NCBI GenBank assembly: GCA_025331435.1
Contig: JAIWNI010000008.1
Coordinates: forward strand, 186,001 to 250,000
Reading direction: 5' to 3'
Source: Choanephora cucurbitarum
Taxonomy: Eukaryota > Mucoromycota > Mucoromycetes > Mucorales > Choanephoraceae
DNA: 64,000 nucleotides
The notes below the pieces were generated by a model, which was not told where the DNA came from, made no database searches, and was given only the letters and a program-made list of their open reading frames with translations. Of the stretch, positions 1-12,704 are shown in pieces. The translations under genes were made by a program, and so were the position numbers. The first letter of the stretch is position 1. Each line of letters begins with the position of its first letter.

Positions 1-3000
1 TTATTTATGTAGTTGAAACTGATTTAAATTTACTAGCTGCTTGTAGTCTTACCTTGCCATTCAGTTCATGAATAGTTAACTATATCAAGTCTCATTTCGG
101 CATTAGTTTGAACCTGTTCAATATACACAAAATCATCTTTAGTGGAACCATTCAAATAAGCCTTTGCACTATACCGGTTTTGTCTGAATTGATTTCAATT
201 AGCGTTTTTATGTAACCGTATGGATAAGATAGTAGCCCTCTAATGCAAAAACAAACTTATTAAGAAGTTTACCACAGCGGCAGCAAACAGGTACAGTACT
301 ATGATCCTAAAAATTAAAAACAAAACTAATCCACATAGTACTGGTAACTACCATCCTAGCCTGTCTCTGTTTTGGCTAGTTTATATCTATTTAAGGACTC
401 TTGTTAGTACTCTATGAATTTTCATTGTTTGCTCGATACATTTTATGCCGACAATATTTTTGACAGCCCAACTCCTCTTGAATTGTAGTGATACTTGTCC
501 AACAATCAACTGGATGTCATTAGTTATTTCAGAACATGTTACCAGCAAGAAAGCTAATGCATAAGCATATTGTCTATTCAATACACATGCCGATATACTC
601 ATGCTTATAGGCTTAGGATATGTACAAGCTAAGCAGATTTTATCAAGAGAGGGGCTACAGACTCGATTAAAGTCAAATCAGATAAATCTTTATTTGTTGT
701 AGTTCGTTATCTTAGCAATAAACCAACCCTATGCTATTGCTTAAATCAAACATCAAGCTATTCTCTAGCACAATGCTCAAAGCAAACGTCTTTTTTTATT
801 TCGTTTGGGAATTTGTGTTCAGTCTTTAGTATGCACGCGTATCTTTCACTATGGCTCAATATTTCCATCAAATTGCCTTGAATGAATAAGTGTTTTAGAG
901 TAGTCAAACAAAAGTCTTTTGACCTTTTTTAGATGTATATTTACTTATGATAACATAGGACTTTTGCCTTTTCTTCTTTGTTTCTTTCTTTTCGGTTTAT
1001 ATGTAGCGGAGGATTTGTGTCTGTAGTGGACTACGTTATATACAGTATCGATAGATTCATGTATTACCAAATATATCTTTCTAGCACTACGGCGCAGAGT
1101 AGAAACCAGTTATTTTTTTTTGTTGACAACTCTTCAAAAAAAAAGTGTCTCCAGATTGCAAAGAGGTACTGTCATAGACTTAAAATCTTAAAATGTTGAC
1201 TTTTTTCTGCTCAGGTATGTACAGCGAGGTACAAGAAGCTCTCTGTCAAGGTTTGAGACGATCAGTGAGGATAAATAAATCTTAGTTTTTTCATGTGAAG
1301 ACAAAGAGAAATAGCAAGTTGATTCTCAGTAAATTCTTATAAGAAAAGACTAGTCTACAAAAAGGGAAACAGAAAGCACCCACAAATAGTAAAGAGGAGG
1401 AACTGAATCCCTCAGTATGAATGAAGCATCTGAAGCGATTTAAATGATGTCAATTCTAAAGAGGAACAGCTTTTTAATCACTGATCTGAATATTCTTTTG
1501 TATGACCTACTTTCTAGTTTATGCATCTTTCATTCGGTGTACAGTATAGGATCTTGTATGAACAGAATGAATATTCTTCTTCTTGATATTGAAGCTATAC
1601 TCATACTCCAAGCAGATCCAAGGCGTTAACTTGTAACGTCATTCTTCATTGATTCTTCATTGGTGGATAACCAATCTTTCTTTCTATCACTGCTCACATG
1701 ATGCTAAATACCTGCCATCCTATCTCATCACTCATATTTTTCTTTTCTTCTTTTTGCACCAAATGCACAAGGTAAGCTTCATCTTGAAGGAAAAGGGATG
1801 CACATATACCAACTTTTTGTTTTCATGCTAGTAATTGACTTTCAAAAGTCAACTAGAAGGCGCATCTAAAATCTGAGCATACCATTCGAACCGGATAATT
1901 TCAAGGCATTATCCTGAATGATAAAAAAAAGGTGAAGATATAAAAGATGATAGAGAAGTATCCATATATCTCTAGTAGAAAAAGGATCAACATTTTATTA
2001 TAATAAAGAAGTCTTATTTGACCCAATTCACCTAATAAGCATACTTATTGTTTTAATGGCGCCATAACTAAAGAAGTCCAATATGGCCATGTAATGCAAT
2101 AAGCACGTCATTGTTCTAGAAAGGCCTTAAGGAATATGCTAACTCTCAACGGTAGAGTTCATCAAGTCTACTCGTTGTCATAATTCGTTTGTAGGCTTAT
2201 ATGGCTTTTTTCGCTGGATTACTATTTGAAAAACTTATAACAGGGAAGAAACATGCATCGTGCATGGAAAGCAAGCGTTGTGCACATTTTGGATGTGTGC
2301 CATACAAGGATGCGGCTATGTATGAGGCCAAAATACATATCCGGTTTGCCGTGGTGTCATTTGAAGACCTTCAATACCTAAGCGAATTTATAGGCAAGAT
2401 TTGTGCCTGAGAGACTGATCTCTGATAATGATTGGCTACGCCATACTCATGGCAGCCTTGCGTGAACCAAACTCCACTTTGCAGACAGCAGTCCTTTTGA
2501 ATGCTGAAGAAAAACTTATGGCAGAGCGTATCTCGGATACCTTCAGCAAGTCCCTTAGCGCTTTGAATTTCTTCCTCAACTGATCGATAGTTTTTCAAAC
2601 CTCTTCTTTGACTCACAAATTTGGATCACAGTCAATGATGTTATACAGATCTGTGTATCGAGCAACAGAAATAAATGACAAGCGACATCCCATCTAGACT
2701 CAAACCATAAGCTACCATGTAAAGTGAGAAATAAAGATGATAAGACTCAGTTATTGATAGCAGAGTAAACAAGCTGATTCCTTTTCACACTAAACTTTAT
2801 CTTGAATACAGTTTCTTTTTTCATTTTGCATGTTCAGTGCTTTTGTATTTTGTTTTTATTTTAGCTGCATACATGAGAATCAATGGTGTCTAATATAGTC
2901 AAATTTAATTCAACCATTGACACTATGATGGTGCAAATAATGCATTAAACCAAAGTAACTCTCTGATTGGCTGAAATGCAAAATGTGTTCTTTGGCTTTA

Positions 3001-3038
3001 TTCTTTTTTTTTCTATCCTTTTTTCTATCTTATAGACA
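1..3038. other. Intergenic region, no supported gene
   Basis: No reading frame here is long enough or protein-like enough to call a gene. The longest are about 60-80 codons on either strand (for example 2201-2410 plus and 2371-2616 minus), carry no motif I recognise and are not joined to neighbours by convincing splice sites. The last 60 bases before 3039 are T-rich, as in upstream regions of other genes in this window, and probably belong to the F-box gene promoter. Confidence 0.6.
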
Positions 3039-4289
3039 ATGCGTATCTTTTATTTCAACAAGGACAACCAGAGTGACCCTTTAACTTTATTGTACAACTC
3101 AGGCCAACGAGCTGAGCTTCATACACCTTCTCGTTCACTCAACTTCCCTCCCGAGATTGTACAAAGGATCTTGACGTTTTTACCTCGCACAAGTCTACCG
3201 AATGTAGCCTGTGTCAACCGTCTATGGAATGCACTTGCGATGCCTATACTCTATCGCCATATCTATATTAGAACACTTCCCCATTGGCTTTCTCTTGTAA
3301 ACGCCTTCAGTCAGCCCGGATTCTCAGCACAGTATGGTCCTTATGTCAATTCAGTCGTGTTACTGCCTTCACCTCAGTTGGTATCATCGCAACTGACAAG
3401 CGCATTAAATCATCGCGTCATTGAGAACGACGATCTCCTTCAGCCTTCTCTTCGAGGCTATGTACGCTTAGAACGTGTCAATTTTGAATTGACAGGATTA
3501 GAAATGATGGAAAAACCAATGCAAGAACACGAAGAGGATGGACATCATGAAAATTTTGCAGAGATAGATACCACACAAAAGGAAGCCGAGTGGCTTTCGA
3601 TGGTAACAGATGATCAGATGTGTCAGTTACTAAGAGATTGCTCTCAGTTGGAATACCTTCATCTCTCAGGTTGCGAACGACTGAGCGATGAAATTATCAT
3701 TACTCTCGCAAGAGCCAAAACCCTACCTCACAGTCGGCCTATGCGAGGTCTTTGGCTCAGTCTCTTACGCAACTTGACGCCACATGGAATAACAGAGATG
3801 ATGCGGGTGGAGAAAGAGCTGGGCCTACCCAAACGATTAAAGCATCTCGATCTAGGATTTCAAGTCCTATTGACAGATGAAGCTATTGAGTCGATTGTGG
3901 CCTATTGGGGATCTTCCTTAACGCACATTCGATTGAACTCAATCTATCACTTGAACAACTATGCTATCTATGCTATCAGTAAATATTGTCCTCATCTTAT
4001 TCTGCTGCATCTAGTACGTTGTTGGCGTATGGATAATGCTGCACTCTATCGACTAGCGCATCAATGTAAAAAGCTCCGCTATGTCTCTGTCTCATTTCTA
4101 AGTCAGTCCAATGAGGAAGGTATCAAACATCTTATTCATTCCTGTCCTGATCTTGTCTGGTTAGATATCACAGGGAGTGGTATTAACTCGCTCTTCAAGA
4201 CAGTCATTCTAGATAGTTGGGCTAATTATCGAAAGCAACATCATTTACCACCTGTCTATATTAAAGATGGCACAATGAACTTGCTTTAA
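3039..4289 (+). CDS. F-box and leucine-rich-repeat protein
   Basis: Single-exon gene of 416 residues. An F-box lies at about residues 29-70, with the core LNFPPEIVQRILTFLP followed by a C-V-N-R-L-W-N-A-L segment, the usual F-box helix pattern. From about residue 190 to 400 there are amino-acid-type LRRs, for example LEYLHLSGCERLSDEIIITL, LKHLDLGF and LILLHLVRCWRMDNAAL. By family knowledge such proteins join SCF ubiquitin ligases through Skp1 and use the LRRs to select substrates. The substrate cannot be read from the sequence. The first ATG sits directly after a T-rich leader and is the natural start. Length is typical for small fungal F-box/LRR proteins. I infer a ubiquitin-ligase receptor role but cannot assign an orthologue. 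Confidence 0.85.
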   Translation: MRIFYFNKDNQSDPLTLLYNSGQRAELHTPSRSLNFPPEIVQRILTFLPRTSLPNVACVNRLWNALAMPILYRHIYIRTLPHWLSLVNAFSQPGFSAQYGPYVNSVVLLPSPQLVSSQLTSALNHRVIENDDLLQPSLRGYVRLERVNFELTGLEMMEKPMQEHEEDGHHENFAEIDTTQKEAEWLSMVTDDQMCQLLRDCSQLEYLHLSGCERLSDEIIITLARAKTLPHSRPMRGLWLSLLRNLTPHGITEMMRVEKELGLPKRLKHLDLGFQVLLTDEAIESIVAYWGSSLTHIRLNSIYHLNNYAIYAISKYCPHLILLHLVRCWRMDNAALYRLAHQCKKLRYVSVSFLSQSNEEGIKHLIHSCPDLVWLDITGSGINSLFKTVILDSWANYRKQHHLPPVYIKDGTMNLL

Positions 4290-4407
4290 CACCAAATAGA
4301 ATTCAAATAAAATCGTTTTTGTGTGACGTTTTTGCTCTTTTCCTCTCACTCTCTCTCTCTTTTTTTTTGTTCTTTCTCGGTCATCTATTTTGACATCATA
4401 AAACATC

Positions 4408-6338
4408 ATGGCTTCTGCAAGTAAGCACTATGTCTCTTATTTTTCTTTCAAACATAAGGAATTTCATGCTGATGCCTTGTCCTTATTTTTTCTTCCAAGT
4501 TTTCATATTAGACCTTAAGGGAAAAGTACTCATTTCCCGTAACTACAGAGGTGATATTCCTATGAGTGCTGTTGAAAAGTTCATGCCCTTGGTAAGCTTC
4601 TTGAAGAAATAAATGAGAAAAAGGGATCATAGAGACAAGAAGGATAGAAACAAACTGACGCGACTCAATAGGTTTCAGAAGCTGAAGATGAGCAGATTCC
4701 TTTACCTTGTTTCACTCATGATGGCATCAACTATTTGTACCTGAAGCATAGTAATCTATACTGTAAGTTCTATACGAGTCTCTCTATCTACTGATGTTCC
4801 TCATCAAAAGACATGAATGGATAGTGCTGGCCATCACTCGAAAGAATACCAACGCAGCGTCTATTATGCTTTATTTGCATAAACTGACCGAAGTGTTTTC
4901 TGAGTACTTCAAAGAACTGGAGGAGGAATCGATTCGAGACAATTTTGTGATTGTCTATGAATTATTAGACGAAATGATGGATTTTGGTTATCCTCAAACG
5001 ACAGAAACAAAGATCCTTCAAGAGTAAGTCAGACCCATTTGTTGATCATAATCATGCAAGCTAAATTATCTTAGATATATTACTCAAGATGCACACAAAT
5101 TGGAAGTACAAGTACGCCCACCTATGGCTGTGACAAATGCTGTTTCATGGAGATCTGAAGGTATCAAATACAAGAAGAATGAAGTCTTTTTGGACGTGAT
5201 TGAAAGTGTCAATTTATTGGTAAGAAGAGACTGAAAGAGAGAGAGAGAAAGAGAGAGAAAGAAATGGGTTTAAATCCAAGGCCGTTGCGTTGACTCATTT
5301 AGGTGGTTAGGTCAATTCCAATGGTAATGTACTTAGAAGTGAAGTATTGGGTTCTGTCAAGATGAGATGTTATCTTTCTGGTATGCCTGAACTTCGATTG
5401 GGATTAAACGACAAAGTCATGTTTGAAGCCACTGGCAGAGGTAAGAAGCTGGCTACATTATGATGATACAGCGGAAATAACTCATCATCTGGTTTATGGT
5501 AGCTAATTCTTCTGCTAAGGCAATTGAAATGGAAGATGTTAAATTTCATCAATGTGTTCGATTATCGCGATTTGAGAATGATCGTACTATCAGTTTTATC
5601 CCTCCTGATGGCGATTTCGAATTGATGAGTTATCGACTTCAGACAACTGTGAAGCCACTGATTTGGGTAGAGGCTGTTGTTGAGACCTATGCTGGTTCTC
5701 GTGTTGAATATCTTGTCAAGGCAAGAGCTCAGTTTAAGCGTAAAAGTACTGCCAACAATGTAGAAATTGAAGTGCCCGTTCCTGATGATGCCGATACACC
5801 CAAGTTCAAGGTAAGCAAAAAGAACATTTATGATGTCTTGCTTTGCTTAATAGCATAATTACAGTGTAGCAATGGTTCTGTATCTTACAAGCCTGAAAGA
5901 TCATGCCTTGTTTGGAAAATAAAACAATTCCAAGGCACAAAAGAATTTATTATGCGCGCTCATTTTGGTTTACCTTCTGTACAAGCAGGTAAATAGAAAT
6001 CCTACCTTATGGTCATTTCTCTTATTGACATGTTGTATCCTATAGCTGAAGAAGCAGAAAAGAAACCACCTATCAACATCAAATTTGAAATCCCTTATTT
6101 TACTGTCTCAGGTATTCAAGTAAGATACTTGAAGATTGTTGAAAAGAGTGGTTATCAAGCACTTCCTTGGGTTCGATACATCACACAGAACGGAGGTTTG
6201 TCTTTCTTTTTCTTTCTTACTGTTTCAGTATAAGCATACTCAGCCATTATTCTTTTTGTTTTATTATTAGACTATCAAATGAGAATGCCAGAATCAATCA
6301 AAGCCTCCAAGCGCACCAATGCCACAAACGATTATTAA
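4408..6338 (+). CDS. apm1: AP-1 clathrin adaptor medium (mu) subunit
   Basis: Ten-exon model: 4408-4420, 4500-4591, 4672-4762, 4825-5023, 5075-5219, 5311-5440, 5503-5810, 5865-5988, 6046-6195 and 6271-6338, giving 439 residues. The first exon is only 13 bases and encodes MASA plus one base; it splices to IFILDLKGKVLISRNYRGD, the near-invariant AP-1 mu amino terminus. The N-terminal longin-like domain covers residues 1-140. The mu homology domain, which in this family binds YxxPhi sorting signals, covers about 165-438 (EVFLDVIESVNLLVNSNGN, LPWVRYITQNGDYQMR). AP-1 mu is part of the heterotetramer that packages cargo at the trans-Golgi and endosomes. All phases agree. The donor at 6196 is GTTTGT, weaker than the usual GTAAGT. 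A GA-rich run lies in the intron after 5219. Length matches the family. Confidence 0.95.
5225..5264. repeat. GA-rich simple repeat in an apm1 intron
   Basis: An almost pure run of GA and GAAA units lies inside the fifth intron of the AP-1 mu gene. It is non-coding and is flanked by a good donor (GTAAGA at 5220) and acceptor (TTAG before 5311). No function is inferred. Confidence 0.7.
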
Positions 6339-6592
6339 ATAAAAAGACACCATTTAGAAACGTTTAGTTCTCTCCCTCTTCATCATTTAAACAAGAAAAC
6401 AAGGGTGATAAACAAATGTGCATGTATGTAATGTTTTTTTTTTGCTTTATAAATCCATTCGAGTTATACGTGTTGTCTGCATGAAAAAGTCTATTGTCTG
6501 CATAGACTCTAATATCAAATAACTTACTACATATTTGTCCTTTTTTCATTTACTTTTTTCATTTCTTTACTCTTTTTTTTTATTTTATTATC

Positions 6593-7837
6593 ATGTCTGC
6601 CTTAGCTGAAGCTGATAAAGACTGTGTTTATGCAGAAGAACATGCATACTCTAACCCAGAAGAAAAAACATCCGCTAACTCATGCATGAATAGAAAACGA
6701 TGGCTTATTTTGGCTATATCTCTTGTATTAGCTACCGGAATTGCTCTTGCTGTTGCTATTCCCATTACGCAGAATCAGGCAAAAGCAACTGACTTCAAAG
6801 CACAATCTTTTACAAATACCTCAGAAACCAATGCTATACCTAGCACTCAAGTCACATCTCCCAATGGCCAACCAACAACTGATACATCTAACACAACAAT
6901 ACCTTCCTATCAACGCTTTTTACTAACACCAGAGATACAAACAGCCAATCATCCACCTCCTTACACTACTGGGGTTTCGATTTATGCTAATCTAACTCGA
7001 TTCAAGACATTGAAGGTGTCGCCAAACAGTAGGGTCTTTGTGATGGGTGATATACATGGCAGTCTTAGGGAAATGAATCAACTGTTACAGAAGATAAATT
7101 TTGAACCTACTCGCGATGTCTTGGTATTAGCTGGCGATCTTGTTTCTCGAGGTGAAGATTCACCAGGTGTAGTAACAAGGGCGCAAGAATTAGGTGCTTT
7201 CTGTGTACGAGGCAATCATGATGATAAAGTTATCCGGTTAAGGAATTTTTATTTGGAGCGTGAGTCATTTGTCATTCCAGACGTTGAGTCAAGAATATCA
7301 GAGGGTGACATTAAAGACCCAATGAAGGTAGACAACAAGCATTATGGTGTTGCCAGGTACAAAAAAAAACAATTCCAATTGTCTATATGAGACTCATCTT
7401 CTTTACTTCGTTATAGACAATTAAGTCCTGAACAACATGCTTACCTATCTGCATGCCCATTGTTGCTTGATATGCCTGATCTAAATGCACGCGTGGTACA
7501 TGGCGGTGTTGATCCTGGACTCTCTGATTGGACTGACAATGACCCCTGGAGCGTCATGAACATTCGAACGATAGATCAAGACGGTACGCCGACTAAAGAC
7601 AAGGCTGAAGTGGGAGGCAAAACATGGATGCAGGCTTACCATGAATCCAATCAAAATACAACTATCTATTATGGTCATGATGCTTCTTTAGGTCTTCAAA
7701 TACGTAACAAGACGAAGGGACTTGATAGTGGCTGTGTACATGGAAGACAATTAACTGCAATTGAGGTCCGAAGCCAAACTCTATATCAAGTTGATTGCGA
7801 GCAAGCAGACGCTTCAGATCATGATGACGATGAATGA
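6593..7837 (+). CDS. Membrane-anchored PPP-type metallophosphoesterase, Ppn2-like
   Basis: Two exons, 6593-7356 and 7417-7837, giving 394 residues. A short hydrophilic N-terminus is followed by one membrane helix at about residues 37-58 (WLILAISLVLATGIALAVAI), then a Ser/Thr-rich linker with several N-glycosylation motifs. The catalytic domain shows the calcineurin-like metal motifs in order: GDIHG (152-156), GDLVSRG (181-187), GNHD (207-210) and HGG (283-285), with a later YYGHDA. This is a single-pass type II layout with the enzyme on the lumenal or outer face. In yeast the vacuolar polyphosphatase Ppn2 has the same architecture and family, so Ppn2 is my best comparison, but substrate is inferred. 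A diadenosine-tetraphosphatase-like activity is an alternative. The exon junction restores GVARQLSPEQ in frame. Confidence 0.8.
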
Positions 7838-8317
7838 TAATAGATTCAAACGAGAACCAAAAAGAACCAATTAAAAATAGAACAATGTAAGAATATGCTT
7901 CATGTACAGTTAATTGCATATTTTGTTGCCTATCATTTCCGTCATCCGGACAACAAGTATTATATTTATGATTGAGCGGGTAAAGAGAAGAAAAGAAGGG
8001 TTTACAATTTAAGCAACAATCGACTTCTCTTTCAAATCAGAACGATATAATAAAGAATATAGGAGAACTTACTGTACTGCTCGAAAAGTGTACTTTTTCT
8101 AAGACTAGACATCGAGAAGAGCGATTTTCAAGCAGCTTACATGAATAGTATAGTGTGAGACTTCCTTTCGTTTCGATCAGAACAATGATTCTACCAAATG
8201 CCACAAACATTGAAATTATTACGCGAATCAGATACACGCAAAATGAAGATACACAGACAGAAAAATCTTTTCATTTCATTTTTTGTCTTTTCGATTGTTG
8301 TTTATTTATACCTAGAA
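7838..8317. other. Intergenic spacer between the phosphoesterase and RBM25-like genes
   Basis: About 480 bases with no supported gene. A reading frame opens at 8198 and runs into the RBM25-like gene. Its first 40 codons encode a hydrophobic segment absent from RBM25 proteins, so I treat it as a leader artefact. The start at 8318 (MDPYRTNQYGG) is preferred. Confidence 0.6.
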
Positions 8318-10220
8318 ATGGATCCTTATAGAACAAATCAGTATGGTGGTTATCGACCCCCACCTCACATGGGTGCTTATGGACCACCTCAACCACTTTC
8401 CAGTTCGTTTGTTCCTGGTGGACGACCCCCACACACTCAATCTTCTTTCAATACGCCTTCACCTATTTCTAACGCCAGTCCTTCTTCACCGGCAACTCCT
8501 ACTAAGGAGGAGAAACTAAACACCTTGTTTGTAGGTGCCATTGTTCCTGGCATCTCGGATGAGTGGATTGTTGCCTTACTTGAAGTAAGTTTTCTGTAGA
8601 GTAGTTTAGTATTAAAAAAGAAAGAAAATTAACAACAGTTCAACAATAGACATGTGGTAATCTAGTGCATTGGAAGCGTACAAAAGATCCTGCTGGTAAA
8701 CCCAAAGGTTTTGGATTTGCCACCTATGCTGATCCTGAAAGTGTGTTATGTGCTCTACGTGTCTTGGGTGGCGAAACAACACCCGGTGTGACATTGAGGG
8801 CCTTGGATGGCAGTGGTGTTGAAAAGAAGATGATTGTGAAAGCAGACGATACTGTCCGTAGCCATTTAGATGACTATCAACAAAAGAACGAACAGGTTAA
8901 TCACGATGAACTGGATAAGCAGAAATACAGTCAAGTGTTGAAGTATGTCGAAGAGATCGGACTTGGCCAGCAATACATCAAAGAAGAAGGAGGAATAGAG
9001 GAAAAAGAAGTGAAAGCAGAATGTTTAGAAGAGAGTACTTTAACGAAGGAACTAGCAGCATTCAAAGAACGCGCTGTTCAAAACGATCGCCGTCGCCACA
9101 ATAACGACTTTATCAAAGGCCCTGTTGAACACGGTCATCACTATGCACCTGTTCAGCCTCACGACACACTGACTGATGAAGAGATCGAGCGCCGACGCAA
9201 AGAGAAACACGATCGCGATGTAGAGAATGCCTATCATCAGCGTGAAAAGCGATTCGAACAACGCGAGATGCACAAGATCCGTGAATACAAAAAGGATCTG
9301 AAGCGAGAAGCAGAGCTAGAGGAACGCGAGGCTAAAGATAAGGCTTACTGGCTTGAGCGACTGGCTCATTGGGACGATGATGTTGAGATGGCTCGTGGCG
9401 AAGAGCCCTATTATACTGATCGATCACGATGGCGACGTATGCGAGAGATGCAACGTCGACGAGAAGAGGAGCGCGACGAAGAAGATCGTCGTCGCGAGAT
9501 TCAAGAAATTGAAATGGAAAAGCAACGATTGGAAGAAGAAGAGAGACGTCGAAAAGATAGTCGTCTGTTACAACGTGATTCCGAAGATACCAAGATTGCC
9601 TTGAAGCCCACCAAACTGAACTTCAATTTGGGCATTCAGAAGCGCAATACATTAGGCGGGGCAGATGAAGAAGAGGAAGAGGAGGCCAAGAAGAAGCGTC
9701 GTGTGCTTGTGCCTCTGGACTACAGTGAACTGGAACAAGAGGCTGCCAATTCATCTGAGCCTGCATATGCCATGTCTGCTGAAGAACGTCAATACAAAGT
9801 CAAGCAATTGATTGATTCGATACCCAGTTCGCAACAGGATTTATGGAATTATAGTGTGAAATGGAATGAATTAGATGAGGTACTGTTGACAGCACCGCCT
9901 ATTGATCTAGCTATGACTTATGCGTGTATCTATAGGAATTGATTGAAAGCAAATTACATCCATTCGTGTCCAAGAAAATTATGGATTTGCTTGGTATGGA
10001 GGAAGAGGATTTGGTAAGCTTTGTGCTTCAATTCATCCGAGAGAAAAAAGGTCCCAATGAACTTGTATCTGAACTTGAAGGGGTAAGTACATTATTGTTT
10101 CAAGAGTGCATTTTGCTTAATTATCATTATTAGGCTTTGGACGAAGATGCATTGGTGTTTGTTATGAAGTTATGGAGAGCTCTTATTTTTGAGACTGAGA
10201 GAAAATACCAACATTTATAA
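8318..10220 (+). CDS. RBM25-like splicing factor (RRM, RE-rich, PWI)
   Basis: Four exons, 8318-8584, 8650-9879, 9936-10082 and 10134-10220, giving 576 residues. A Pro/Gly/Tyr-rich N-terminus leads into an RRM at about residues 68-150 (LNTLFVGAIVPGISDEWIVALLE, then WKRTKDPAGKPKGFGFATY). The middle is an Arg/Glu/Asp-rich helical region, and the C-terminal 85 residues form a PWI domain (ELIESKLHPFVSKKIMDLLG to LVFVMKLWRALIFETERKY). This RRM, charged-rich, PWI order is that of RBM25 / yeast Snu71-type U1-associated splicing factors, which act in the nucleus on 5' splice-site and alternative-exon choice. The human protein is much longer in the charged region. Introns of 51-65 bases; the 56-base intron at 9880-9935 must be removed to reach the PWI domain. 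Its 3' end is only 70 bases from the convergent GSK3 gene. Confidence 0.9.
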
Positions 10221-10289
10221 GCCTGTAAATAACAACAATAATAATCAAAAAAGAGAGCGGGACAATAAACCTATTGTTTATTACTATTA

Positions 10290-11682
<1,393 letters not shown>

Positions 11683-12704
11683 GGTTTCTTTATTATGTTT
11701 GCTTAGTAATTTATGGAATAGCAGGATTTTGCAAAAAAGAAAGGAAAAGGAAAGAAAGAGGAAGAATAGGAAAAAAATACCTCAGGATGATCATATGATT
11801 CTTCACAGCGTGTGCGTATGCGTGCAGTTTCTAATGGTAAAAAAATTAAACAGCAGATTTTTATTCCTATAAAAGTACAATGGGTTGCAGAAATTGGCGG
11901 TTTTTTGAATGATTGTTCTCGGGCATGGATTGACCTTCTTTGCATATTCTTCACATTAGTTGAATTTAGTTTTTTTTTTTTTGCTCGCCTGGGAAAGCGA
12001 GTGAGAAAGCAGAACAAAACAGTGAGCAAGACACAGCACCCTCTTTTTTCTGTTGACGTCAGACAATATCATTAATCAACAAAGCATTCTGTATTTGACA
12101 GGCTTTTCGTTTCCAAGTCCTAAGGTACCTGATTCATTCAAGTCAAAACTCTGTTTTAGATCGTATCACCTTGTTTAAGGTTTGTTTGTAAACAGCAACT
12201 AATTATCAAGGTTTGAAGATCTTAGTTGGAAAGACAACATTTGATCGTTATTGCTATAAACAAAATCGGCTCCCTCCTTCTCTTAGTTGAATCTTTCGTA
12301 CGTATCAACTGCAGCTAATGAATGTAGATCATTGACGAAAATGAATTGTGCTTGATTTCAACGCGAGGAAAGTTTAGTCAGCTTCTAATTTGTACACGAC
12401 ACTTTTGAGACGTTTCTCGTGAAGGTCGGTATCTACAAAAATTAAGGATAACATTGGCACATTGCTTTAACATATATAAAAAGAAGACTTAAACTACATG
12501 AATTATGGAATTCATGCAGTTCAATAGTTGCTTGACAGCGAAACTCCTTTTTAAAAAATAAAAGAATTGATACACAGCTTAATAAACAACAACAGTCTCC
12601 GCTCTCTCTGTAAGGAGCAGTTTAAAATCATCTGTATTGTATCTCAATAGATGCTTGAAGTCCATCAGCTTCCTTTTTATTATTGTGTGTTTCAAAGTAC
12701 TTCC
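11683..12704. other. Intergenic region between GSK3 start and Not1 end
   Basis: About 1 kb with no supported gene. It should contain the GSK3 promoter on its left side and the Not1 3' UTR on its right side. Small frames seen on both strands near 11703-12075 are low-complexity and lack motifs. A perfect 8-base inverted repeat with a 4-base loop lies at 12497-12516. Confidence 0.6.

Noticed and set aside
2201..2616. Two overlapping 69- and 81-codon frames in the first intergenic region.
   Set aside because: No recognisable domain, opposite strands overlapping, no convincing splice partners. Could be decayed coding DNA but unsupported.
8198..8317. N-terminal 40-residue extension of the RBM25-like protein.
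   Set aside because: It encodes a hydrophobic segment not expected in a nuclear splicing factor; the ATG at 8318 starts the Pro/Gly/Tyr-rich region.
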